Below are positions 26,682 to 34,863 of a stretch of DNA of 64,000 bases, piece after piece. A program made the position numbers and the translations under genes. This DNA comes from Chitinimonas arctica. GTDB taxonomy: Bacteria > Pseudomonadota > Gammaproteobacteria > Burkholderiales > Chitinimonadaceae. Below the pieces are notes generated by a model. The model did not search any database and was not told the origin of the DNA. It saw only the letters and a list, made by a program, of their open reading frames with translations. The DNA is taken from positions 3,162,001 through 3,226,000 of the forward strand of contig NZ_CP041730.1 in assembly GCF_007431345.1 (NCBI RefSeq), read 5' to 3'. Position 1 is the stretch's first letter; each line of letters opens with the position of its first letter.

Positions 26682-27428
26682 CTAAGGAAGGTCGAAGCCG
26701 CAACTGATCAGCAGTTGCCGGCCTTTGGGCGTTGCCAGACCGGCCAGATAGTCGCCGGCCAATGGGTGGGCACCGCTGCGGCGAACGATGACACCGGCCT
26801 GTACGATGGGCGGATGCGCATCGGTGGGAATCAGCCGCCAGCGGCCGCCCGGCGCGTTGGCGGCCGCCTTGAGCAAGGAATAGGACACGATGCCCACATC
26901 GGCATTGCCGCTTTGGACATATTGGGCGGTTTGCGCGATGTTTTCGCCGAAAGCCAGCTTGGCCTGCATGGCTTGCCACGCCCCGGCATGTTCCAGCGCC
27001 GCCCGGGCCGCCCGGCCATAGGGAGCCAGGGCCGGATTGGCGATGGCGAAGCGCTTTACCCGGCCGTCTTCGGCCAGCCGGCGCAGGCCTTGGGCCGGGT
27101 CCAGCTCGGGCCGCGTGGTCCATAGCGCGATACGGCCGCGTGCATAGGGGCTCAACTGGCTGGCCAGGCCGGCCTCCACCAGCTTCTGCGGGTAGTCGGT
27201 ATCGGCCGACAGAAAGACATCGTAAGGCGCCCCGGCCTTGATCTGCGCGAAGAAGCTTCCGGATGCCCCAGCCGTGAACTGAACCACTACGCCGGGATGA
27301 CGGGCGGCGAAGTCGGCGTTCAAGCGCGGCAGGCAATGCAGCAGATCGCTGGCGGCGGCGACGTTCAGGGTGGCTGCCTGGATGGGCAGCGCCAGTACGA
27401 GCAGCATCAGTGGGAGCTTGGTTTCCAT
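26682..27428 (-). CDS. modA: Molybdate ABC transporter substrate-binding protein
   Basis: A 248-residue periplasmic binding protein for molybdate (and perhaps tungstate). The signal peptide METKLPLMLLVLALPIQA precedes mature LNVAAASDLLHCLPRLN. Family landmarks are VVVQFTAGASGSFFAQIKAGAPYDVFLSAD, which places the oxyanion-binding Ser residues, and a GNADVGIVSYS segment. It is the first gene of modAB. Two ACTTGCAAG palindromes lie directly upstream. Confidence 0.94.
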   Translation of the reverse strand: METKLPLMLLVLALPIQAATLNVAAASDLLHCLPRLNADFAARHPGVVVQFTAGASGSFFAQIKAGAPYDVFLSADTDYPQKLVEAGLASQLSPYARGRIALWTTRPELDPAQGLRRLAEDGRVKRFAIANPALAPYGRAARAALEHAGAWQAMQAKLAFGENIAQTAQYVQSGNADVGIVSYSLLKAAANAPGGRWRLIPTDAHPPIVQAGVIVRRSGAHPLAGDYLAGLATPKGRQLLISCGFDLP

Positions 27429-27455
27429 CGGCTTTCCGGGCGGGCGTATGGTTGA

Positions 27456-27493
27456 ACTTGCAAGGCTGACAAATAGGCCATCCACTTGCAAGT
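27456..27493. promoter_or_regulatory. Two ACTTGCAAG palindromes upstream of modA
   Basis: ACTTGCAAG occurs at 27456-27464 and ACTTGCAAGT at 27484-27493, 28 bases apart, in the 73-base gap between truC and modA. Each is self-complementary around TGCA. This does not resemble the E. coli ModE site. It is a candidate paired operator for an unknown regulator of modAB. Confidence 0.4.
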
Positions 27494-27501
27494 TTCCTTG
27501 C

Positions 27502-28221
27502 CTATGTCGGCACTGCCCAGCCCAATCTTTCACACAAGCCAGCGAATTCATCGGCCAGCGGCGACTCGATGACGATGCGCGCACCGCTCACCGGATGATC
27601 GAAAGCCAGCCGGGTGCAGGCCAGCAACAGCCGTTGACTGCCGTAATGCTCGGCGAACAGCCGGTTATGGCGGCCCTTGCCATAGGTGGCATCGCCGATG
27701 ATGGGGTGGGACAGATGCTTGAGATGGCGCCGCAACTGATGCTTGCGGCCGGTCAGCGGCTCCAGCGCCAGCAAGGCGTAGCGGCTGGAGGGATAGCGAT
27801 CCACGGTATGCGGCAATTCCACCGTGGCGAGGCGGGTGAAGCGGGTCTGCGCCTCCTGTGCCGGTGCGATGCTGTCGGGGCTGCGTTCGTAGTCGTCGTA
27901 CTGGCGGCTGAGCGGGTGGTCGATCAGACCTTCGCCGGCCGGCCAGCCCCGCACGATGGCGAGGTAGCGCTTGTCCACCGTGCCGGCTTCGAACTGGCGC
28001 GATACGGCGCGGGCGCTGTCGGCGTCCAGTCCGAATAGCAGGATGCCCGAGGTGCCTTTGTCGAGGCGATGGATGGCATGTACGCGTTGGCCCAATTGGT
28101 CGCGCACTTCCTGTAGCGCGAAACGGGTCTCATGGCGATCGATCTCGCTGCGATGAACCAGCAGGGCGGTAGGCTTGTGGATGGCGACCAGGTGGTCGTC
28201 GAGAAACAGGATGGGATGCAT
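27502..28221 (-). CDS. truC: tRNA pseudouridine(65) synthase
   Basis: A 239-residue RluA-family synthase. The catalytic motif is HAIHRLDKGTSGILLFG (nucleophile Asp in HRLD). Co-linear resemblance to E. coli TruC is strong: VHRSEIDRHE near the N-terminus, KRYLAIVRGW, LATVELPHTVDRYPSSRYALL, then TGRKHQLRRHLKHLSHPIIGD and NRLFAEHYGSQRLLL. TruC makes pseudouridine 65 in tRNAs for Ile and Asp. It lies 10 bases after the DUF1513 gene, so it may be transcribed from the imelysin operon. Confidence 0.92.
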   Translation of the reverse strand: MHPILFLDDHLVAIHKPTALLVHRSEIDRHETRFALQEVRDQLGQRVHAIHRLDKGTSGILLFGLDADSARAVSRQFEAGTVDKRYLAIVRGWPAGEGLIDHPLSRQYDDYERSPDSIAPAQEAQTRFTRLATVELPHTVDRYPSSRYALLALEPLTGRKHQLRRHLKHLSHPIIGDATYGKGRHNRLFAEHYGSQRLLLACTRLAFDHPVSGARIVIESPLADEFAGLCERLGWAVPT

Positions 28222-28231
28222 GGGTCTTTGC

Positions 28232-29296
28232 TTAAGCCGGAAGGTGGGCCACGGACAAGTGATTGTCCCAGCTTATCCCCGCCACCTGGCGGCTTTCGCG
28301 CAGGGCCAGGCCATCGGGCGCCAATCGCCACAATCCGCCGCCTTCGCCGCTGCACCACCAGTCGCCGGCCAGCGCGGCGGCGCCCACCGCCTTGGGCAAG
28401 GACCGTTGCGCCAGCGGCCGTCCCTGGCTGTCCCATTCGGTCAGCAGATCGCCATGGGGGCAGGGCATCAGAAAACGCTGGCCAAGCGCGGCCAGGCTGG
28501 CCGCATAGCCTCGCATGGCGCCTGCCAATTCCGCCGGGCAGTCGGCCAGGCGGAATTCGCCGTCGCGCAGGATCGCCAATAGGGAGGCAGCGGCATTGCC
28601 TTGGTTTTGCAGGGCGATGCCCAAGGCGCCATCGCCGGCCAGCGCCAGATGGCGGATGGAGAGGCGTTGATCGGCCAGCCGGTGGCTGGCCAGCAGGCCG
28701 CCGTCGCGCGCGTCGATCAAGGCCAGCGAGGGTTCCATGCGGTCGAGATTGCGTTTGTAGCGGCCGGTTTCCGGCAGGGTGAGGATGCCGCCGTTGGCCA
28801 CGGCCAGGGTATGCCGGTCCAGCCAAAGCAGCTCGTGGGGGCCCACGCCATGGCTGGGGCGGTCCTCCAGCCGTTTGAAGCTGACTGCATCGCGGATGGC
28901 CAGGCGCCCCTCGCCGCTGCGCTCATCGGTTTCGGCGCTGATCAAACGGCGGCCGTCCTGGCTGAAGATGGCATGTCCCACCAGGTTGCGTTCGTCCTCC
29001 AGCCGGAACAGCTTGAGCAGCTTGCCGGCGCGCCAGTCGATACGGGCCAGGAAATAACCGGGCCTTCGTGCCACCACGATGGCCTCGCCCGGCCGAAGGG
29101 GGTCGGGCAGCAGCACATGGCCCCGCTCGGGCAATGCGATGCTGGCCCGCCCGGTGGTGCCGGCGCGCCAGTCCTCGCTGCCGGTCCAGCCGGCCGACAA
29201 CAGTACCGTTTCCGCCCCCGAGCCGGCCCGTGCCGCCAAGGGCAGCACGGTCAGGCCCAGGCCGGCGGCCAAAAGCCGGCGGCGGCTCAGCGGCAT
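28232..29296 (-). CDS. DUF1513 protein, last gene of imelysin operon
   Basis: A 354-residue exported protein. ATG 29296 gives MPLSRRRLLAAGLGLTVLPLAARA, a Tat-like signal; GTG 29302 is possible. The rest looks like a beta-propeller-type DUF1513 domain, with phrases such as ISAETDERSGEGRLAIRD and GVGPHELLWLDRHTLAVANGG. This family is found next to imelysins and di-haem oxidoreductases. Its role is unknown; a periplasmic accessory of iron handling is the best inference. It begins 10 bases after the preceding imelysin stop. Confidence 0.85.
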   Translation of the reverse strand: MPLSRRRLLAAGLGLTVLPLAARAGSGAETVLLSAGWTGSEDWRAGTTGRASIALPERGHVLLPDPLRPGEAIVVARRPGYFLARIDWRAGKLLKLFRLEDERNLVGHAIFSQDGRRLISAETDERSGEGRLAIRDAVSFKRLEDRPSHGVGPHELLWLDRHTLAVANGGILTLPETGRYKRNLDRMEPSLALIDARDGGLLASHRLADQRLSIRHLALAGDGALGIALQNQGNAAASLLAILRDGEFRLADCPAELAGAMRGYAASLAALGQRFLMPCPHGDLLTEWDSQGRPLAQRSLPKAVGAAALAGDWWCSGEGGGLWRLAPDGLALRESRQVAGISWDNHLSVAHLPA

Positions 29297-29306
29297 GTCC
29301 ACGCCA

Positions 29307-30439
29307 TCAATCGCCGTCGCTGTCCTTGAAGCCTATGGTGACGCCAACCGCATCGGCTACCTGCAGCTCCACCAGCCCCTGCAGCCGCTTGAGCGAATCG
29401 AGCAAGGCTTGGCCGGCGGCAGGATTGTTGGCCAGGGAGGTGGCCATATCTTCCGGCAACTTGCCCAGCAGCTTGGCGGCGGTGGCGAATTCGTCCTTCA
29501 GATGGCGGACCAGCAGGGGTTTGCCGGCCTGGCCCAGGCGGTCGGCAAAGCTGGGGCCGTTCTGGCTGCTGAAGAACAGGCTTTCCAGCGCGTCCAGGCT
29601 GGCATCCAGGCCGGCGCGGGTGTTTTTGCTGCGCCACGCGTCGAAATCCTGCCGGCCGGTCTTCTTGACGAGCTTGTTGCTGCCTAGGCGAGCCATCTTC
29701 TTGTCGCGCAGGTTTTCCATGCTGCCTGCAATCAGATTGACCGCGTCTTCGAACTGCTGTCGGCCGCTGTCCGCGTCCAGTGGCGTCTTGGCATAGAGGC
29801 GCCAGTCCTTCACCAGGCCGTCGGTCTCGGCAACGATGTCGGCCGCCAAGGCCTCGGCATACTGGCAACGCTTGCGAAACTGCAGGCGGCCCATCTGGGC
29901 CTTGGCGCGATCGTCGCCCCACAGCAGATATTCCAGGGCCGGCAAGCCTTGCGCGGCGGCACCCACGCTGTCGGCGATCGCTGCGTCGGGCTGTACCAGC
30001 CTGACCGCTTCCTCGACCTTTTCCAGCTTGGTGGGCCAGACATCGATCTGCCAAGCGGTACGGCGGCTCATGATGGGCCCCATGGGCAGCGCTTCCAGCG
30101 CACGCCAGGCGAGGTAGGTCTGCTGCCAGGCTAGCCGGGCGGCATCGATGGTGGCCGGGCTCTTGCGCTGGCACAGCGTATCCATATCGCGGTACAGCGC
30201 CTTGCTGCTGTCGTTGAGCGTCTGGATGCGTACCTGCTGCTGGGCTTGCCAATTGGCGACGGCGGCAGCTGCATCGAGTTGCGGCAGGGGCTTGCTGGCG
30301 GGGGCGCGATGGGCGCCGGCGTCGGTGCGGCGGCCGGTACGGGTGCCGTGGGCTGATTGGCGATAGGTGCCTGGGTGGCACAGGCGCCCAGCAGGAGGAC
30401 AAGCAGGCTGACGGTGGCGGAACGGCCGTACAAAGGCAT
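29307..30439 (-). CDS. Imelysin-family lipoprotein, apparent single-base frameshift
   Basis: The N-terminal frame from ATG 30439 gives a lipoprotein signal (LVLLLGACATQAP, lipobox Cys) and a Pro/Ala linker. The imelysin domain is open in a different phase, which reads ASKPLPQLDAAAAVANWQ directly after the linker and runs to the stop at 29307. The switch coincides with a run of five G on + (30300-30304); one extra base there would join the parts into about 377 residues. The domain has typical segments LAWRALEALPMGP and ALEYLLWGD. A shorter product could start at 30185. It may be a slippage site, a recent mutation or a sequence error. Confidence 0.75.
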
Positions 30440-30496
30440 CGGATTCCTCTCGGATATACGGACAAAGACGCGGCGGGCGGTCCCGCCGCGTGCGAT

Positions 30497-31891
30497 CTAT
30501 AGAGACGTCAGAAAACGGACGAGGTTCTCTCTATCCTGTTGCGATAGATTCAAAACGAATTGCTTGCTGGCTTCCGCTTCGCCGCCATGCCAAAGCACGG
30601 CTTCCAGCAGGTTGCGGGCGCGGCCGTCGTGCAGGTAGCGGGTGTGGCCATTGACCACGGGCACCAAGCCCAGTCCCCATAATGGCGGGGTTTTCCAATC
30701 GCGGCCACCCGCCAGGTGATCGGGCCGATGATCGGCCAAGCCTTCACCCATATCGTGCAGCAGCAGGTCGGTGTAAGGGTAGATGGTCTGCCCGCCCAGT
30801 TGCGGGATGGCTTTGAACTCACCGGTGACATAGCGCGGCACATGGCAGCTGGCGCAGCGGGCCTGGTGGAACAGGGTGCGGCCACGCAGGGCGGCCGGGT
30901 CGTCCAGATCGCGGGCGGCCGGGACCGCCTGGGTGCGGCTATAGAGGATGACCTGGTCCAATAATTTATCGGGGATCTCCGGATGGCCGCCCCGTGGCGC
31001 CTTGCGGCAGTCGGTCTGGCTGGGCATGCATTCCTCGGCCGGGAAGCGGCTGGAGGTGATGCCGAGATCGCCATTGAAGGCCGCGGCGCTTTGGTGCGCG
31101 ACAGTGCCGGAGTTGGCCTTCCAGCCGAAACGACCTATCACCATCTTGTTCGCATAGGCGTCCCATACGCGGTTGGGGCGGCCCTGGATCCCTTCCTTGT
31201 CGGCTGCTTGCCGGCGCGCATTGGCCAGGATATCCCGCTCCCGGATCGCTTCCAGCAAGCCCAGTCCGGTCATGTGCGGCGCAACGCGCGGCGACACCAA
31301 GGTGGCGGGGTGCATGGGACCGTAGCCCAGATCGGTGAATGCGTAGCTGGGCTTGAGCAGGCTATAGTGACTGCCGTCGGCGAACTGGCCGGCGATCTCC
31401 TCATAACGGATCTGTACCTGTCCTTCCGGCTTGACCTCGCTGATGGCCGAGTTATTGAACTGGCCGCCATAGCGGGGCTCCGGCTTGGGACTGCCATGCG
31501 GCGCCCGGCCAGGGATGGACAAGCGGAAAAGCAGGGCCACCGGCTGCTCGCTTTGCAAGCCGTTGCTGAAGACGGGCGGCGCGCCCCGCCCGTCCTCGGT
31601 ATGGCAGGCACCGCAGGAGTGGGCGATAAAATGCGGTCCGAGGCCATCGCGGGCGGTGGTGGAAGCGGGGGCCTCCACCCAATTCTTCTTGAAGAAGGAA
31701 TTGCCGATATCGAATGCCGTGGTCTGATCGTCGGTGAGATTGGCGGCGGCCAGCGAGAGAGCGTTCTTGCCGGTCTCGTGGACGGTGGTATCGCCACCTG
31801 GCAGTTTTTCGGCTGGATCGAAGGGAGGGACGAACTGGAGGGTCGCCGCGGCGGCGCCCGTCAGCAAGAGCAACGGTAGCAGTATTTTCAT
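30497..31891 (-). CDS. Di-haem oxidoreductase (thiol oxidoreductase/peroxidase-like)
   Basis: A 464-residue exported c-type cytochrome of the di-haem oxidoreductase family. The signal peptide MKILLPLLLLTGAAAA precedes two haem-binding motifs, CGACH at 93-97 and CASCH at 346-350. ATG 31891 is preferred over TTG 31900. Similar genes sit beside imelysins in many Proteobacteria and are iron-regulated. The reaction is unproven; electron transfer linked to periplasmic iron oxidation or reduction is a reasonable inference. It follows the first imelysin across a hairpin-containing gap. Confidence 0.9.
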   Translation of the reverse strand: MKILLPLLLLTGAAAATLQFVPPFDPAEKLPGGDTTVHETGKNALSLAAANLTDDQTTAFDIGNSFFKKNWVEAPASTTARDGLGPHFIAHSCGACHTEDGRGAPPVFSNGLQSEQPVALLFRLSIPGRAPHGSPKPEPRYGGQFNNSAISEVKPEGQVQIRYEEIAGQFADGSHYSLLKPSYAFTDLGYGPMHPATLVSPRVAPHMTGLGLLEAIRERDILANARRQAADKEGIQGRPNRVWDAYANKMVIGRFGWKANSGTVAHQSAAAFNGDLGITSSRFPAEECMPSQTDCRKAPRGGHPEIPDKLLDQVILYSRTQAVPAARDLDDPAALRGRTLFHQARCASCHVPRYVTGEFKAIPQLGGQTIYPYTDLLLHDMGEGLADHRPDHLAGGRDWKTPPLWGLGLVPVVNGHTRYLHDGRARNLLEAVLWHGGEAEASKQFVLNLSQQDRENLVRFLTSL

Positions 31892-31910
31892 GGTCTTCAA
31901 TATGCAACAA

Positions 31911-31939
31911 AGGGCATGGCCTTATAAAAGCCATGCCCT
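31911..31939 (-). terminator. Intra-operon hairpin with T-rich tail
   Basis: AGGGCATGGC (31911-31920) and GCCATGCCCT (31930-31939) form a perfect 10-pair stem around a 9-base loop. On the minus strand TTTGTT follows. It lies between the first imelysin and the di-haem oxidoreductase gene, so it may be a partial terminator that lowers expression of the downstream genes or protects the upstream mRNA. Confidence 0.55.
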
Positions 31940-31997
31940 GGATGCCGCAGTATAAGGGGAAAGCGGGGTTAGCATAAACGCCGAACCCGCTTGCGCC

Positions 31998-33146
31998 TTA
32001 CGCTTTAGTGTTGAGGTTTTTGATGCCGAGCACCTTGGCGGCTTGCACCAGATCGTTGGCCTGGGCCTTCAACGCGTCGATCACGACGCGCACCCGCTTG
32101 CGGCCGGGGGCATTATTGCCGCCGATGATTTCCTGGTCGAACGGCGCCTGGATCTCGTTGGCCAACTTCACCGATTGCGCCATATCGGCGCTGGTCTTGG
32201 CGGCGATCTTGGCATCCTTGGCGGCGACCAGCTCCCGCAGTGACGGACCGCTCAGTTCGCTACCGTCGGCGCGCTTATAGCGGCCTTCCCAGACATTCTG
32301 GATGCCCACCGCATCCACCACGATATCGCGATGGGTATTGTCCGAGAAGCAGCTGTGTTCGTCTTCCTGCGACTTGGTCGCCAAGGCGACTTCCATCCGC
32401 TGGCCGGCCAGTTCGCCGCGCGACAACACGCCGATGCCGGTGAGCATTTTCTTCAGCGCATCCTCATCCTTGACGAACTTGGCGCGGTAATTGTCGGCAT
32501 CGGGCGCCCAGGCCTTGACCATGCTGGCCATATCGTCCACCAGCAGGTCGGTGACCAGCTTCAGATAGGTACGGCGGCGATCGGCATTGGCCGCCTTGCC
32601 ATCGACGAAATCGGTGAATTGGCGGTCGCCGGGGCCTTTTTGGTTGAGATCCTGGCCCCACAGCAGGAATTCGATGGCATGCCAGCCTGTACTGACGTTC
32701 TCTTCGCCGCCCTTCTGATTGGCGGCCAGCAGCAGCTCGCGGTTCAACTTGAGTTTGGGGTTGTTGATCAGCCCGGCCTTGGGCTTGCCCTTGACGTAGT
32801 CCACATAGACTTCGTCCATGGGCCAGCTGTTGATCTGTCCTTCGGGTCCATCTTCGCTGTCGATGGGGCCGCTGGCGAAGCGATAGGCCTCGGTCTGGCC
32901 ATACCACTCGCGCGAGGCCAGCCAGGTATCGCGGGCCGCCTTCAGGGTTTCGGCCGAGGGCGCCGCCAGGAAGGTATCGATACTTTGTTGCAACTGCTTG
33001 GCGCCGGCCAAGGCATCTTCATAGCTGGCATGCACGATCAGCGCGTACTGCGCGGCGACCGTCGTCGGCGTCGCCGGTTCGGCTGCGTGGGCGAACAGGC
33101 TGCCGCTGAGAGCGACGACAAGCAGGGAGCGACGGAACAGCGACAT
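31998..33146 (-). CDS. Imelysin-family iron-regulated protein
   Basis: A 382-residue periplasmic imelysin (peptidase M75-like fold). ATG 33146 gives the signal peptide MSLFRRSLLVVALSGSLFAHA. Family landmarks are the GxHxxE motif GWHAIEFLLWGQD (H156, E159), which is the proposed metal site, DSEDGPEGQINSWPMDE, and EDEHSCFSDNTHRD. Imelysins bind or respond to iron; peptidase activity is not generally supported. It is the first gene of the operon, with a Fur-box match about 53 bases upstream of the start. Confidence 0.94.
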   Translation of the reverse strand: MSLFRRSLLVVALSGSLFAHAAEPATPTTVAAQYALIVHASYEDALAGAKQLQQSIDTFLAAPSAETLKAARDTWLASREWYGQTEAYRFASGPIDSEDGPEGQINSWPMDEVYVDYVKGKPKAGLINNPKLKLNRELLLAANQKGGEENVSTGWHAIEFLLWGQDLNQKGPGDRQFTDFVDGKAANADRRRTYLKLVTDLLVDDMASMVKAWAPDADNYRAKFVKDEDALKKMLTGIGVLSRGELAGQRMEVALATKSQEDEHSCFSDNTHRDIVVDAVGIQNVWEGRYKRADGSELSGPSLRELVAAKDAKIAAKTSADMAQSVKLANEIQAPFDQEIIGGNNAPGRKRVRVVIDALKAQANDLVQAAKVLGIKNLNTKA

Positions 33147-33198
33147 GACGGGCGTCCTTGGCCTGGATAAGGCGAATTTAATATCAGGCAATGCTAGC

Positions 33199-33217
33199 GG
33201 TAATGAAAATGGTTATC
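33199..33217 (-). promoter_or_regulatory. Fur box upstream of the imelysin operon
   Basis: GGTAATGAAAATGGTTATC matches the 19-base Fur consensus GATAATGATAATCATTATC at 15 positions. It lies 53 bases before the first imelysin ATG, between that gene and the end of the upstream membrane-protein gene. This predicts repression when iron is plentiful. Confidence 0.8.
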
Positions 33218-33243
33218 AATGCTGAAGTGTGCACCATGGCGTA

Positions 33244-34119
33244 TCAACCCACCGTCGCGAGTCTCTCCAGTAGTTTCGGCAGGAACCAGCAGCCCATTCC
33301 CGCGAGGCCATGCAGCAAAGCCTTGCCCCACCAGCGAGGCCGCTGGCCGTGGGCGACGAAGTGGACCAGCAGGAGACCCAGGAAGGGTGGCATGGCTTGC
33401 CATGGTGCTGGCGCGGCAAGCCAGCAGGACCAGGCCACCGCGGCGACACCGGCCAGCCAGGCCGTGGCGGTCGCGGCCGCGGCCAAGGCGATATGGCCGG
33501 CGGCCGGGGCATGCAATCCCAGCATCGCTTGTCGATCCGGGGCGATGCTGTCGGGGGCGAGCGCGAGCTGCTCGGCGTGAGACTGCGCCGCCGGGTAATC
33601 CATGCCGGCCGCGCTCAGCAAGCCCGCCAATCCCAAGGCTGCTTCGCTGGCGGGCAGGTTTTGCGCCGTTTGCCGGCTGGTTTCGCGGAGTCGATTTCTC
33701 TCCCGGCCGGCCGCTCGGCCGGCTTGCCAGGCGGACAGGGCGCCACCGAACAAGGCCAGCAGGATCACCGCCAGTTGGCGGCTGGCATTGCGGCTGTCCA
33801 TGCCAAGCAGGCCTTCCACCACGCATAGCGTCAGCAGCGCGGCCAGAACGGCCCGCTGCGCCCATGGCGCCTGGTAGGGCAGTCGGTAGGGGCTTAGGCC
33901 GGGCAGGCCCAAGCCGGACAGGGTGGGTATTAAAGCACCGGCAAGACGGCTATTGAGTAAACGGCAAAACAGTCGTATCGGAGGGGAGGCAGGGCCGGCC
34001 GGCAGGCGGGCGGCGATTTCCAGGTGCCACCATTGTCTTGGCGTACCGGAAGCCGCATCGGCAAGGGCGAGATGGAGATGGCGGGCTGCGGCAGGCTGGA
34101 AAAGTAGCTTATTGCCCAT
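33244..34119 (-). CDS. Unknown membrane protein downstream of bpt
   Basis: A 291-residue protein I do not recognise. About six hydrophobic segments are visible, including AVLAALLTLCVVEGLLG, LAVILLALFGGALSAW, IALAAAATATAWLAGVAAVAW and FLGLLLVHFVA. The first 90 residues are soluble-looking and contain paired Trp (RQWWHLEI). Between helices two and three is an Arg-rich loop followed by a segment with SHAEQLAL. It starts 12 bases after the bpt stop, so it is likely the last gene of the fur-aat-bpt transcript. The Fur box of the next operon lies just past its stop. Confidence 0.7.
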   Translation of the reverse strand: MGNKLLFQPAAARHLHLALADAASGTPRQWWHLEIAARLPAGPASPPIRLFCRLLNSRLAGALIPTLSGLGLPGLSPYRLPYQAPWAQRAVLAALLTLCVVEGLLGMDSRNASRQLAVILLALFGGALSAWQAGRAAGRERNRLRETSRQTAQNLPASEAALGLAGLLSAAGMDYPAAQSHAEQLALAPDSIAPDRQAMLGLHAPAAGHIALAAAATATAWLAGVAAVAWSCWLAAPAPWQAMPPFLGLLLVHFVAHGQRPRWWGKALLHGLAGMGCWFLPKLLERLATVG

Positions 34120-34131
34120 TCGCCTGGTGCT

Positions 34132-34863
34132 TTACCAAACTTCCTGCAGCACGCGCCAACTGCCGTCGACAAAGCCTTCGATAGGCTTGAAGCGGGTCTT
34201 GTAGGCCATCTTGCGGCATTCGGCGATCCAGTAGCCCAGGTAGACATAGGGCAGTTGCATGCTTTGCGCCAGTGCCACCTGCCACAGCACGTTATAGGTG
34301 CCGAAACTGGCTTGGACATCGTCCGGGTCGAAGAAGGTGTAGACCGAAGACAGGCCATCGTCCAGGCGATCGATCAGGCTGACCATCTTCAATTCGCCGT
34401 CCAATCTGAATTCGGCCAGGAAACTATCCACCTGGCTTTTCAGGATGAAGTTTTCGTACTGCTCGCGGTTGTCCTCATCCATCCCGCCGCCGCTATGGCG
34501 GCTCTGCTGGTAGCGGTGGTAAAGCTGGTAATGCTCGTCCTGGTAGACAAGCGGCATGGTAATCAGCTGCAGATTGCCGTGGCGCTTGAGAATGCGGCGC
34601 TGGGTACGGTCGGCCTTGAAGTCGAACGCGCGCAGGCGCACCGGCACGCAAGCGCGGCATTGGTCGCACCAGGGGCGATAGGTAAACAGGCCGCTGCGAC
34701 GAAAACCGTTACGTACCAGCTGGCTGTAGATATGGGTATCGATCAGTTCGGCGGGTATGGCGACCTGCGAGCGCGCCATGCGCTTGTCGAGGTAGCTGCA
34801 TGGGTAGGGCGCCGTGGCGTAGAACTGCAGGCGTATCAGTCGGCTATCGTTGGGATGGCTCAT
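34132..34863 (-). CDS. bpt: Aspartate/glutamate leucyltransferase (N-end rule)
   Basis: A 243-residue protein of the arginyltransferase/Bpt family. Bpt adds leucine from Leu-tRNA to N-terminal Asp or Glu and so marks proteins for ClpAP degradation. It shows the N-terminal Cys-rich motif CDQCRACVPVRL, the segment DEDNREQYENFI and the C-terminal GNAT-like part with YVYLGYWIAEC. ATG 34863 gives the typical start. It overlaps aat by 20 bases, so both N-end-rule transferases are made together. Bpt rather than eukaryotic-type ATE1 is inferred from the bacterial context. Confidence 0.93.
   Translation of the reverse strand: MSHPNDSRLIRLQFYATAPYPCSYLDKRMARSQVAIPAELIDTHIYSQLVRNGFRRSGLFTYRPWCDQCRACVPVRLRAFDFKADRTQRRILKRHGNLQLITMPLVYQDEHYQLYHRYQQSRHSGGGMDEDNREQYENFILKSQVDSFLAEFRLDGELKMVSLIDRLDDGLSSVYTFFDPDDVQASFGTYNVLWQVALAQSMQLPYVYLGYWIAECRKMAYKTRFKPIEGFVDGSWRVLQEVW

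Noticed and set aside
26665..27336. N-terminal extension of modB to 27336
   Set aside because: The added part is modA read in the wrong phase. ModB has its own ATG 26664 with a Shine-Dalgarno and the expected length.
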